Assembly (NCBI GenBank): GCA_020633325.1
Contig: JACKDX010000001.1
Span: forward strand, 372,001 to 436,000
Source: Myxococcales bacterium
GTDB taxonomy: Bacteria > Myxococcota_A > Polyangia > Polyangiales > GCA-016699535
Direction: 5' to 3'
Length of the DNA: 64,000 nucleotides
Shown here: positions 9,375 through 17,264 of the stretch, in pieces
Position numbering within the stretch: the stretch's first letter is position 1
How the letters are laid out: each line of letters begins with the position of its first letter
Notes under the pieces: generated by a model
Told to the model about the DNA's origin: nothing
Seen by the model: only the letters and a program-made list of their open reading frames with translations
Database searches by the model: none
Made by a program: the position numbers and the translations under genes

Positions 9375-10637
9375 CTAAATAGCGCTCTCAGAAGCAGCGC
9401 TCTCAGCTGTTGGCCGTTTGTGGCTGCTAGCGCCGTTCTTCCGTCCATTCGCGGAGTTGTGCCCTGCGCGCTTTGGCAAAAGCAGCGATGCCAGCGCCTG
9501 CGCCCCATCGGTTCGCTCCCAGGTAAACGTCTTTTCTGGACGACCAAAATGGCCGTATGCAGCTGTTGGTCGGTAAATAGGCCGCAATAGATCCAGCGTA
9601 TCAATGATCGCCTTAGGGCGGAAATCAAAGAGTTTCAAAACTGCTTGAGCAATTTTGCTATCATCGACCACGCCAGTCCCAAACGTTGCGACGTATACGC
9701 CCACCGGCTTGGCGACACCAATCGCATAGGCGACTTGGACTTCGCACCTTTGTGCTAGCTTTGCGGCGACAATGGTTTTCGCGACATGTCGCGCGAAATA
9801 GCACGCGCTACGGTCCACCTTACTCGGGTCTTTGCCGCTAAATGCCCCGCCACCATGGCGTCCCATTCCTCCGTAGGTATCGACAATAATCTTGCGCCCT
9901 GTGAGTCCCGCATCGCCGTGAGGACCCCCTACGACAAAACGTCCCGTGGGATTGATCAGATACCTGGTTTTATCGTCCACCATATTTGAGGGCAGCACGG
10001 GCTTGATCACTTCTTCGATGACGGCCTCTTTAATAGTGCGGTGTTTGATTTCCTCGGTATGTTGCGTTGAGACTACCACCGCATCGATACGCTGGGGACG
10101 ACCGTTCGCATCGTATTGTACTGTCACTTGACTCTTACCATCCGGACGCAGCCAGGGAAGCGTCCCTTGTTTACGCAGCTGCGCCAAACGCCGTGTTAAC
10201 TTATGCGCTTGAATGATAGGCAGCGGCATGAGTTCTTTGGTTTCATCGACGGCGTACCCAAACATCAAGCCCTGATCTCCGGCACCCTGCTCCTTATGAA
10301 GACCGCGCCCTTCGCTGACGCCCTGGGCAATGTCAGGCGACTGCTTTTCGATGGCGCTTAACACCGCACACGTAGAGGCATCGAACCCCATGGATGAGTC
10401 GGTATAGCCAATCTCGCGAATCGTGCTGCGCACGATTTCGGGCAAGTCCACCCATGCCCGGGTAGTGATCTCGCCGGCCACAATGGCATAACCTGTCTTT
10501 ACCATCGTTTCGCATGCCACCCGTGCATGCTTATCTTGGGCTAAGATCGCATCGAGGACAGCATCGGAAATTGCGTCGCAAATTTTATCTGGATGTCCCT
10601 CGGTGACGGACTCGGATGTAAAGAGGTAACCAGGCAT
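9375..10637 (-). CDS. metK: S-adenosylmethionine synthetase
   Basis: Makes S-adenosylmethionine from methionine and ATP. The protein begins MPGYLFTSESVTEGHPDK; I chose ATG 10637 (with AGAAAGG upstream) over the 36-codon in-frame extension, because the family starts just here. Visible motifs: GHPDKICDAISDAVLDA, GAGDQGLMFGYA, HGDAGLTGRKI and GGGAFSGKDPSKVDRS. The C-terminus has about 25 extra polar residues after the conserved FTWERTD region. No SAM riboswitch was recognised in the short leader. It diverges from ruvA. Confidence 0.96.
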   Translation of the reverse strand: MPGYLFTSESVTEGHPDKICDAISDAVLDAILAQDKHARVACETMVKTGYAIVAGEITTRAWVDLPEIVRSTIREIGYTDSSMGFDASTCAVLSAIEKQSPDIAQGVSEGRGLHKEQGAGDQGLMFGYAVDETKELMPLPIIQAHKLTRRLAQLRKQGTLPWLRPDGKSQVTVQYDANGRPQRIDAVVVSTQHTEEIKHRTIKEAVIEEVIKPVLPSNMVDDKTRYLINPTGRFVVGGPHGDAGLTGRKIIVDTYGGMGRHGGGAFSGKDPSKVDRSACYFARHVAKTIVAAKLAQRCEVQVAYAIGVAKPVGVYVATFGTGVVDDSKIAQAVLKLFDFRPKAIIDTLDLLRPIYRPTAAYGHFGRPEKTFTWERTDGAQALASLLLPKRAGHNSANGRKNGASSHKRPTAESAASESAI

Positions 10638-10747
10638 CGATGCCCTTTCTAATGTTGATGAATCGACTGGATATGTAGTCTCAGGGGGGGCTGCTGTCAA
10701 ACGACGTTCGCTAGGCACCCTTGGGTAGCATGTGCTACATTGCATGC

Positions 10748-11362
10748 GTGATTGGGCGGCTACGAGGTGTGATAGTCGAGACGCCAGCGCCAGACGGCTC
10801 GTGCCTCATCGAGGTCGGGGGTGTAGGGTATGAAGTGCATATGCCTGTGCGGCGGGGGTCGCCATTCACTGCGTCGTCGGGTGATGTGACCGTGTTTGTG
10901 CACACGCATGTCCGAGAGGACACCTTGACCTTATTTGGTTTTGAGTCGCATCAGGATCGCCACGCCTTTCGGCAATTGCTTACGGTCAGCGGGATAGGCC
11001 CACGGCTTGCGATGGCTGTGTTGGGTGGGATGACTGGCATCGAGCTTGCACATGCCGTCTCCCGCACTGATCGAGAGAAGCTCAAGGGCATCGTTGGCGT
11101 GGGAGCGAAGATCATTGATCGCATTCTTTTGGAAATGAAAGGTAAGCTTGATCACCTTGCTATGTTACCCGCCAAACCTATGGACCCGTCGGGACACGGG
11201 GGCTCAGCAGCATCGGATTCGCTAAGCCAAGTCGCAGCGGCCTTGATGCAGATGGGCTATAAACGTGCTGAGGCTGCCCAAGCCGTCGCGAAGGTGGCAG
11301 GCGGTACAGAGGACAAACCCGTCGAAACGCTACTGCGAGAGGCGCTATTAGCACTTTCATGA
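10748..11362 (+). CDS. ruvA: Holliday junction branch migration protein RuvA
   Basis: Binds four-way junctions and loads the RuvB motor. The conserved N-terminus VIGRLRG is encoded from GTG 10748, which I take as the start; the frame extends 9 codons upstream without homology. Visible: OB-fold strand GVGYEVHMP, helix-hairpin-helix SGIGPRLAMAVLGG and GVGAKIIDRILLEMKGKL, and the C-terminal RuvB-binding three-helix domain (QMGYKRAEAAQAV). ruvB follows after 16 bases. ruvC is not here but at 54.4-55.0 kb on the opposite strand. Confidence 0.96.
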   Translation: MIGRLRGVIVETPAPDGSCLIEVGGVGYEVHMPVRRGSPFTASSGDVTVFVHTHVREDTLTLFGFESHQDRHAFRQLLTVSGIGPRLAMAVLGGMTGIELAHAVSRTDREKLKGIVGVGAKIIDRILLEMKGKLDHLAMLPAKPMDPSGHGGSAASDSLSQVAAALMQMGYKRAEAAQAVAKVAGGTEDKPVETLLREALLALS

Positions 11363-11378
11363 CCGAAGGAACGTTACG

Positions 11379-12416
11379 ATGACCGGCAACGATTCTCAGG
11401 CTTCGCGAGCCGATTATCGCGCGTTAGGTCCGGATGTGCAGGCCGAGGATACCGAATACGATATTACCTTGCGGCCCAAACGATTTTCCGATTTTGTCGG
11501 GCAATCCAAGGTCCGGGACAACCTGCAGGTTTTTGTGGAGGCGGCGCGACGCAGGCGCCAACCGCTCGACCATGTACTGTTTTGCGGACCGCCAGGCCTG
11601 GGAAAGACCACCTTGGCACATCTTTTGTCAGAAGAACTCGGTGTGCACTTGGTGAGCGCCTCAGGGCCAGCGATTGAGCACAAAGGGCAGCTTGCCACGG
11701 TGCTCACCAAGCTAGAGGATCACGACGTTCTTTTCATTGATGAAATTCACCGGCTGTCGTCAGTGATTGAAGAGAACCTTTACACCGCGATCGAAGACTT
11801 TCGTCTTGACGTGGTTCAGGGAGATGGCCCGTATGCAAGCAGCATTCAACTTAGGTTGGCGCCCTTTACGCTTGTTGGCGCCACTACCCGTACGGGGCTC
11901 TTGACAAGTCCATTGCTGTCTCGGTTTGGATACGTGGCACGGCTCGATTACTATCCTCCAGAAGAGCTGGTGCATATCATAACGCGCAGCGCACGCTTGC
12001 TTGAGCTGCATATCGATCCAGCGGCCGCGAGAGAGCTCGCCAATCGCTCTAGGGGAACACCGAGGATAGCGAACCGATTACTCCGCCGGGTCCGCGATTT
12101 TGCCGACGTACTGGGGGATGGATCCATTGATATCGAAGGGGCCCGTAACGCGCTTAGTCGTCTTGATGTCGATCATGCAGGGTTAGAAGAGATGGATCGC
12201 CGCTTTTTGCGTGTGATCATTGAACATTACAAAGGCGGCCCCGTAGGCATAGAAACACTCGCCGCAGCTCTCAGTGAACCCAGAGATACCTTAGAAGATG
12301 TTTACGAACCGTATCTGATCCAGAAAGGTCTGTTGTCGCGCACGGCCCGTGGCAGAGTAGCCACAGAACATGCCTATGCTCACCTTGGCCTACCCCTCCC
12401 ACCTCGCCTTTTCTAG
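11379..12416 (+). CDS. ruvB: Holliday junction branch migration ATPase RuvB
   Basis: The hexameric AAA+ motor that drives branch migration together with RuvA. It is 345 residues, the normal size. Motifs: LRPKRFSDFVGQ, Walker A GPPGLGKTTLAH, Walker B LFIDEIHRL, sensor 1 GATTRTGLL, arginine region SRFGYVARLDYY, and the winged-helix DNA-binding end GGPVGIETLAAAL...EPYLIQKGLL.R. A ribosome site (GAAGGAACG) precedes the ATG in the short gap after ruvA. Confidence 0.97.
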   Translation: MTGNDSQASRADYRALGPDVQAEDTEYDITLRPKRFSDFVGQSKVRDNLQVFVEAARRRRQPLDHVLFCGPPGLGKTTLAHLLSEELGVHLVSASGPAIEHKGQLATVLTKLEDHDVLFIDEIHRLSSVIEENLYTAIEDFRLDVVQGDGPYASSIQLRLAPFTLVGATTRTGLLTSPLLSRFGYVARLDYYPPEELVHIITRSARLLELHIDPAAARELANRSRGTPRIANRLLRRVRDFADVLGDGSIDIEGARNALSRLDVDHAGLEEMDRRFLRVIIEHYKGGPVGIETLAAALSEPRDTLEDVYEPYLIQKGLLSRTARGRVATEHAYAHLGLPLPPRLF

Positions 12417-12432
12417 CGAGTAGTCCATGTCG

Positions 12433-12453
12433 GCACCGTAAGTGTCACGGTGC
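12433..12453 (+). terminator. Stem-loop just after ruvB
   Basis: GCACCGT (12433-12439) pairs perfectly with ACGGTGC (12447-12453) around a 7-base loop, 17 bases after the ruvB stop. There is no T-run, so intrinsic termination is doubtful; it could be an mRNA 3' stabiliser or a weak terminator. Confidence 0.35.
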
Positions 12454-12515
12454 ACCGCGAAAAGTGCGACAGGCTTCGCAAACCACGGTAGAATTGCGCG
12501 GATCCCAACGCCACG

Positions 12516-14081
12516 ATGTACAAGCGTGATGTATATGCCAACTTGCTACAAGATACGCGGGGGCTCCGGCGAGAGCAGGCCTTGGCGCGTGAGATGTGGT
12601 TTGCCGAACTAGAATTGGATGGCAAGGAACAGTGTCTGTTTGAGCTTGAAGCACTGCTCAAAGGTGTGGTGTGTTTTGGCAACTCTCACAACCACCCAGG
12701 GCATTCCGCTGCAAGCTTGAATCCGGTAAGTCACGATTTCATATTTGAACTTCGCATTCTACGAGACTCACTTGATCGCAGCGTGGACTTGACGCGAATG
12801 CTGTTGGGAGAGCGGGATAAGGCTTTTAGTTTTTTTCGTTATCTAGAGACGGTTATTCCAGGAGACGCGACGCGCACGCAGCTGCTTAGGGAGCAACTGC
12901 ACCAGAACACCCCGGAGGAGGCCCTGTTTCTCTTGAGGCACGCCTTCTCCGGATATATCGAGATGATTGACGGGTTATTGAAAACTGGCCGCATCTCACA
13001 CCGGACCTTTCATGCAGTTCACCTCACAGTGGCGCGCGAGATAGGTCGTAACCTGTACTTCAATCCCCTGGTGGCTCTCGAGTTTCGCGCCGAGTTCGAT
13101 CGCATTCGCCATGTGCAGGTTTTGGATGCTCTAGAGCGCATGGAATCGGAATCGGCTCATCGGATCCTGGCGTTAACGATGCTTACATTGTTCCGTGCGC
13201 TTCGGTATATCGCGCTCATGGAAAGCTATGCATCCGATCTGCGTTCCGTAACGCGCAGTTACATACCGAGCGCTGTCTTACGCAGCGACTTGCGCGCTTT
13301 AGGAAGCTATCTCAAGCATGGTTCTTCCGAGGTGGTGTCGCGGGGATTTGAGCGAGAGCTCTTGCAGCTGCCGGCCATCGAAGTGGGGCAATTTTACGAG
13401 GATCTGACTCGGATAGGACATGATCTGAAAGATCTATGTCAGGCGCTAAAGTCGGTAGCAAGCTCATTGGATTTGGAAGTCCAGCGTATTTATCATCGAG
13501 AGCTCGGTGCACCATCGAGCGGCGAAGGTCCTGGAAAAATGGCGGCTCGAGTTATGCATGTGGCTTCTCAGTTGCGTACTGCCGTTCACGAAGGACTGCT
13601 GACGGTGTGCATGCACGTGATGCCGGCAGAAGAGGTCCCTGATTTCGGGAGCGATCTGAAGATGCGTAAAGCGAGCAGTGAACGCCTCAGACGAGATGTC
13701 TGGATGCTCAAGCAAGTGGTAAAGGCCTTTATAGCGAAAGCCTCTGCCGAAGTTGCGTCTGAAAACCCTTGGCAACAAAAATCTAACGTGCGCGCCGTCA
13801 AGGAATTTTTGGTACACTTTCGAGCCATCGGTTATCAGCTTGTGCGTCTCAATGACTATCAACGGTTGGATCCATTTATTAGAAGTTTAGATGCACTCAC
13901 CATTGGCGACTTAGAAGAATCCGCTGCCCTACGACAGATCGTTCAAGAATGCCGCGAGTTTGAGAAGTATCTGCAGCAGCTCTTCGGTCAGGTCAACCAG
14001 CGCGCTGAGTTAAAGGGCAGTTCCTTTAACAAGCGAGAGGCAGTGGACACGCTCAAACAATATATGGCGCACATGCCTTAG
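12516..14081 (+). CDS. Hypothetical helical protein, 521 residues
   Basis: Not recognised. The product is almost entirely predicted helix, rich in Leu, Arg and Glu, with no signal peptide, no membrane segment and no nucleotide-binding loop. A short non-helical patch with several histidines (GNSHNHPGHS) lies near residues 54-63 and is the only obvious candidate for metal or ligand binding. Repeated phrases such as RILRDSLDRSVDL and RRDVWMLKQVVKAF suggest helical bundles. It is clearly coding: long, Arg/Leu-balanced, with genes tightly abutting on both sides. Its stop overlaps the convergent dapF stop by 4 bases. Confidence 0.7.
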   Translation: MYKRDVYANLLQDTRGLRREQALAREMWFAELELDGKEQCLFELEALLKGVVCFGNSHNHPGHSAASLNPVSHDFIFELRILRDSLDRSVDLTRMLLGERDKAFSFFRYLETVIPGDATRTQLLREQLHQNTPEEALFLLRHAFSGYIEMIDGLLKTGRISHRTFHAVHLTVAREIGRNLYFNPLVALEFRAEFDRIRHVQVLDALERMESESAHRILALTMLTLFRALRYIALMESYASDLRSVTRSYIPSAVLRSDLRALGSYLKHGSSEVVSRGFERELLQLPAIEVGQFYEDLTRIGHDLKDLCQALKSVASSLDLEVQRIYHRELGAPSSGEGPGKMAARVMHVASQLRTAVHEGLLTVCMHVMPAEEVPDFGSDLKMRKASSERLRRDVWMLKQVVKAFIAKASAEVASENPWQQKSNVRAVKEFLVHFRAIGYQLVRLNDYQRLDPFIRSLDALTIGDLEESAALRQIVQECREFEKYLQQLFGQVNQRAELKGSSFNKREAVDTLKQYMAHMP

Positions 14082-14974
14082 CGAACTTCGTCGATAGCTA
14101 TCATCCCGTCGAAGACATGGCGAGCGGGACCGGCCATACGTACGGCCTCTTGCTTGTTGCCTACGTGTACCCAAAGGCGACCGCCGGGCAGATCGACAGG
14201 AATGTCCGACCCCCTTGGAATACGCTGGGTTTCTACCGCGGCGACTGCGGCCGCACAGGCTCCTGTGCCACAGGCCAGCGTCCACCCGGAGCCGCGCTCG
14301 AACACATATAATGTGATGGCACGTTGCTCAGGCTGCCAGGATGCAAAGCCCACATTGGCTCCGAGTGGCAGTGCTGGATGGGTTTGAAGCAAAGGGCCGA
14401 GCACGGACCTCAGATTTTCATCTATGGCGTCAAAGGTGACAATGTGAGGATTACCCATCGACACAGCTGTCATAGACAACTGATGCCCTTGTATTTCGAG
14501 CGGGAAGCCGATCCACGGTTCGTCCGAATAAAGAGGTAAATCCTTGGGCGTAAGCGAGGCGGGGCGCATAAACACCTCTATGCGGCCCACCCTCCGTGTC
14601 CCTTCGGCTTCGGCGATACACCGGTGTAAGCCGGATGCGGTCTGGATTTCCAAATCCAGGCTAGCCCTTTCGCTCTTGCGCAATTGATGAAGCGCCACGC
14701 ATCGGATGCCATTGCCACACATTTCCGGCTGCGAGCCATCGGCGTTGAACACGCGCATCCTCGTGTGGCCCCGATCTTGATCGACGAGTAAAACGCCGTC
14801 GGCCCCTACGCCGTGACGGCGATCGCACAAAAACCCCGCATCATGCGCGCTAAGCTCGGAGACCTGCTCTACGACAATAAAATCGTTGCCCAAGCCCTCG
14901 TACTTTGAAAACGATAATGTGGAGGCCTCAGACAATCCCGCCCGCGTTGTTGAGGCGTTAGGAGCCTCTAGCAT
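14078..14974 (-). CDS. dapF: Diaminopimelate epimerase
   Basis: Converts LL- to meso-diaminopimelate for lysine and peptidoglycan. It is 298 residues. The two catalytic cysteines are both present: in MCGNGIRC and in LACGTGACA. The N-terminal motif FSKYEGLGNDFIVV starts at about residue 22, so 20 residues precede the usual family start; a later start codon was not evident. Its 5' end overlaps the rpe 3' end by 7 bases, suggesting coupling. Confidence 0.96.
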   Translation of the reverse strand: MLEAPNASTTRAGLSEASTLSFSKYEGLGNDFIVVEQVSELSAHDAGFLCDRRHGVGADGVLLVDQDRGHTRMRVFNADGSQPEMCGNGIRCVALHQLRKSERASLDLEIQTASGLHRCIAEAEGTRRVGRIEVFMRPASLTPKDLPLYSDEPWIGFPLEIQGHQLSMTAVSMGNPHIVTFDAIDENLRSVLGPLLQTHPALPLGANVGFASWQPEQRAITLYVFERGSGWTLACGTGACAAAVAAVETQRIPRGSDIPVDLPGGRLWVHVGNKQEAVRMAGPARHVFDGMIAIDEVR

Positions 14975-15633
14975 AAGCGTAGAGCCTCAATCGCCTGTGC
15001 GTAGTCGGTCGATCCGAAAATGCTATTACCCGAAACCAATACGTCCGCACCCGCTTCCTTGGCCAGCCGCGCCGTCTGGGGATTAATCCCGCCGTCAACG
15101 GACAAGTCGATATGTCGCCCATGCTGTTCAATGGAGCGCCGCAACGCCGCGATCTTCGGAAGCACCGCAGGGATGAATGTTTGGCCCCCGAAGCCGGGAT
15201 TCACGCTCATGACCAAGATCAAATCGAGCGATGGAAGTACATACTCAATGGTGGACTCGAGGGTGTGCGGGTTGAGGGCGACACCTGAACGTTTGTTCAG
15301 AGACCGGATCAAGCCTAGGGTCCGGTCCAGGTGCACGCAGGCTTCCATGTGGACGGTAATCATGTCGGCACCTGCCTCCGCAAAGGCGGGGATGAGTCGC
15401 TCCGGATGAGTTATCATCAGGTGCACATCTAGGGGTAGGCGTGTCGTTTGGCGGATCGCGCGTACGACCAAGGGGCCAATGGTTAAATTGGGGACAAAAT
15501 GGCCGTCCATCACGTCCACATGCAGCCATTCCGCCCCCGCGGCCTCCACGGCCCGGACCTCCTCGGCCAGTCTAGCGAAATCCGCCGACAGAACAGAGGG
15601 GGCAATTCGTACACTTTTTGAAGAGGGGGGCAT
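14968..15633 (-). CDS. rpe: Ribulose-phosphate 3-epimerase
   Basis: Interconverts ribulose 5-phosphate and xylulose 5-phosphate in the pentose phosphate pathway. It is a 221-residue TIM barrel with family motifs LSADFARL, WLHVDVMDGHFVPNLTIGP, the phosphate loop SVNPGFGGQTFIP and VDGGINPQTA, including the metal-binding His and Asp residues. First gene of the rpe-dapF pair. Confidence 0.96.
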   Translation of the reverse strand: MPPSSKSVRIAPSVLSADFARLAEEVRAVEAAGAEWLHVDVMDGHFVPNLTIGPLVVRAIRQTTRLPLDVHLMITHPERLIPAFAEAGADMITVHMEACVHLDRTLGLIRSLNKRSGVALNPHTLESTIEYVLPSLDLILVMSVNPGFGGQTFIPAVLPKIAALRRSIEQHGRHIDLSVDGGINPQTARLAKEAGADVLVSGNSIFGSTDYAQAIEALRLC

Positions 15634-15745
15634 GATTGTCTATAGTGAGTGATACAAGACCGTTAATTGCACGTGCGAGCAAGTCCCTCCAGATCCCCAA
15701 GCATCTGGTTGCTAACGTACTGGGTTCTAAGAGGTTCCGGAAGGC

Positions 15746-17227
15746 ATGGCTGAACAACGATACCGAGTTCTTGAGCGCTTAGAAGCTGGCGGAATGGCGG
15801 AAGTCTTTCGTGGGGCGGCCATTAGCGTTCAAGGGTTCAAGAAGTCGGTGGCGATCAAGCGTGTACTGCCGCACCTCGTGCAAAACAAGAAATTTCTCAA
15901 AATGTTTCTGGATGAGGCGCGCCTGGGCGCAAAGCTCAGCCACGGGAACATTGTGACAGTGTTTGATATTGGTGCTGCGGATTCGACGTATTTCATTGTG
16001 ATGGAATTTGTCGATGGCACCAATCTGAAGCGCATGATGGAGGCGTTAAGGAAAAAGGGTGAGACCGTACCTGTCAACGAAGCGGTTTACATTTGCATGG
16101 AAGCGTGCAGAGGCCTGAGCTACGCGCATGAGCTTGTAGATGACGACGGCTCCCCGCTCCATCTAGTGCATCGTGATGTCTCGCCCCCCAACATCATGTT
16201 GACCAAACGCGGAGAAGTGAAGCTGACTGATTTCGGCCTAGCCAAGGCCACGACTCAACTTGAAAAAACCGATCCCGGGGTGGTCAAGGGCAAGTTTAGT
16301 TATCTGTCTCCGGAGGCGGCGATGGGTCAAGAGGTCGATGCCAGAGCGGACGTATTTGCACTGGGTGTCGTGCTTTGGGAGATGCTCGCGGGAAGGCGGC
16401 TCTTTATTGGCGAGAATGACTATCAGACCGTCAAGTTAGTCCAACATGCTCAAGTGCCCAGCCTCGGCGCGCTCAATGCCGAGGTCGATAGTGAGCTTGA
16501 GGAGCTGGTGAACAAAACGCTCGCGCGCAATCCCGACGAGCGATTTCAGAGCGCGCGAGATATGGGCAATGCACTTGCGGATTATTTGTTTGGTCATCAA
16601 CGGCGAGTGACCTCATACGACATTGCCAACCTGGTCAATCACACCATCACATCGCCAACTTCGGTGGTGGCTCCGGTGAGAATCTCTTCCCGAATCGATA
16701 AGCTAATTCAGGAGGAACTGCAGAATTTCACCTCACTCGATAGTATGTCCGACCCGCTGGCTCATGCCGATAGTCCGGAGCCCCGGCTGGCCTCGAACGG
16801 GGCACGTCCTTTGGACGCCCAGATATTTGGCGCAAGGTCAAAGCGGGGCGCCGAGGAACAAAACCCGGAGGGCCAAGTAGATACCCGCAACTGGGGAGAG
16901 AACTTGCTTGAGGACGATCCGGCAAAGACCCTGCCTCCCTCCCGGAAAATCCCCTCGCTTAGGCCTGCGGAGGGACTGGCGGGCTGGCTCGAAGAAGATA
17001 CCGACAAGCACGCTCGGCCTGGGTCTTTGGCTTCTGGCGGCCCCATGTCTCATATGCCCGTGTCCGTATCGAATCCACCGCTGCCTCGGCCACCTAAGCT
17101 CCCTCAAATGGCTCATGCCACAGCCAAAGGAACGGCTACATCGGGAAAGATGTGGTGGCTTTTCGTGTTGAGCGTTATGGCGACCGCGGGCCTTGCCGCT
17201 GCCGCCTGGCAACTGAAGTGGTTCTAA
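15746..17227 (+). CDS. Ser/Thr protein kinase with C-terminal membrane anchor
   Basis: A 493-residue Hanks-type kinase. Glycine loop EAGGMAEVFRG, invariant lysine in SVAIKRVLPH, catalytic HRDVSPPN, DFGLAK and the SPEAA-type segment are all visible. The C-terminal half is a long, polar, proline-rich linker and ends in a single hydrophobic helix (WWLFVLSVMATAGLAAAAW) followed by only a few residues, so the kinase is a tail-anchored cytoplasmic enzyme without an external sensor domain. It is a single gene flanked by rpe (divergent) and a TPR gene (convergent). The leader at 15689-15708 could form a small hairpin (CCAGAT/ATCTGG) of unknown role. Confidence 0.9.
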   Translation: MAEQRYRVLERLEAGGMAEVFRGAAISVQGFKKSVAIKRVLPHLVQNKKFLKMFLDEARLGAKLSHGNIVTVFDIGAADSTYFIVMEFVDGTNLKRMMEALRKKGETVPVNEAVYICMEACRGLSYAHELVDDDGSPLHLVHRDVSPPNIMLTKRGEVKLTDFGLAKATTQLEKTDPGVVKGKFSYLSPEAAMGQEVDARADVFALGVVLWEMLAGRRLFIGENDYQTVKLVQHAQVPSLGALNAEVDSELEELVNKTLARNPDERFQSARDMGNALADYLFGHQRRVTSYDIANLVNHTITSPTSVVAPVRISSRIDKLIQEELQNFTSLDSMSDPLAHADSPEPRLASNGARPLDAQIFGARSKRGAEEQNPEGQVDTRNWGENLLEDDPAKTLPPSRKIPSLRPAEGLAGWLEEDTDKHARPGSLASGGPMSHMPVSVSNPPLPRPPKLPQMAHATAKGTATSGKMWWLFVLSVMATAGLAAAAWQLKWF

Positions 17228-17264
17228 ACTGTTGCTGGTTGATGAAATGACCTAAGTCACTCGC

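Noticed and set aside
10638..10745. 36-codon N-terminal extension of metK
   Set aside because: The family begins at MPGYLFTSES; the extension has no homology and a ribosome site precedes ATG 10637.
10638..10747. SAM riboswitch between metK and ruvA
   Set aside because: The gap is short and shows none of the conserved SAM-I/II helices on reading both strands.
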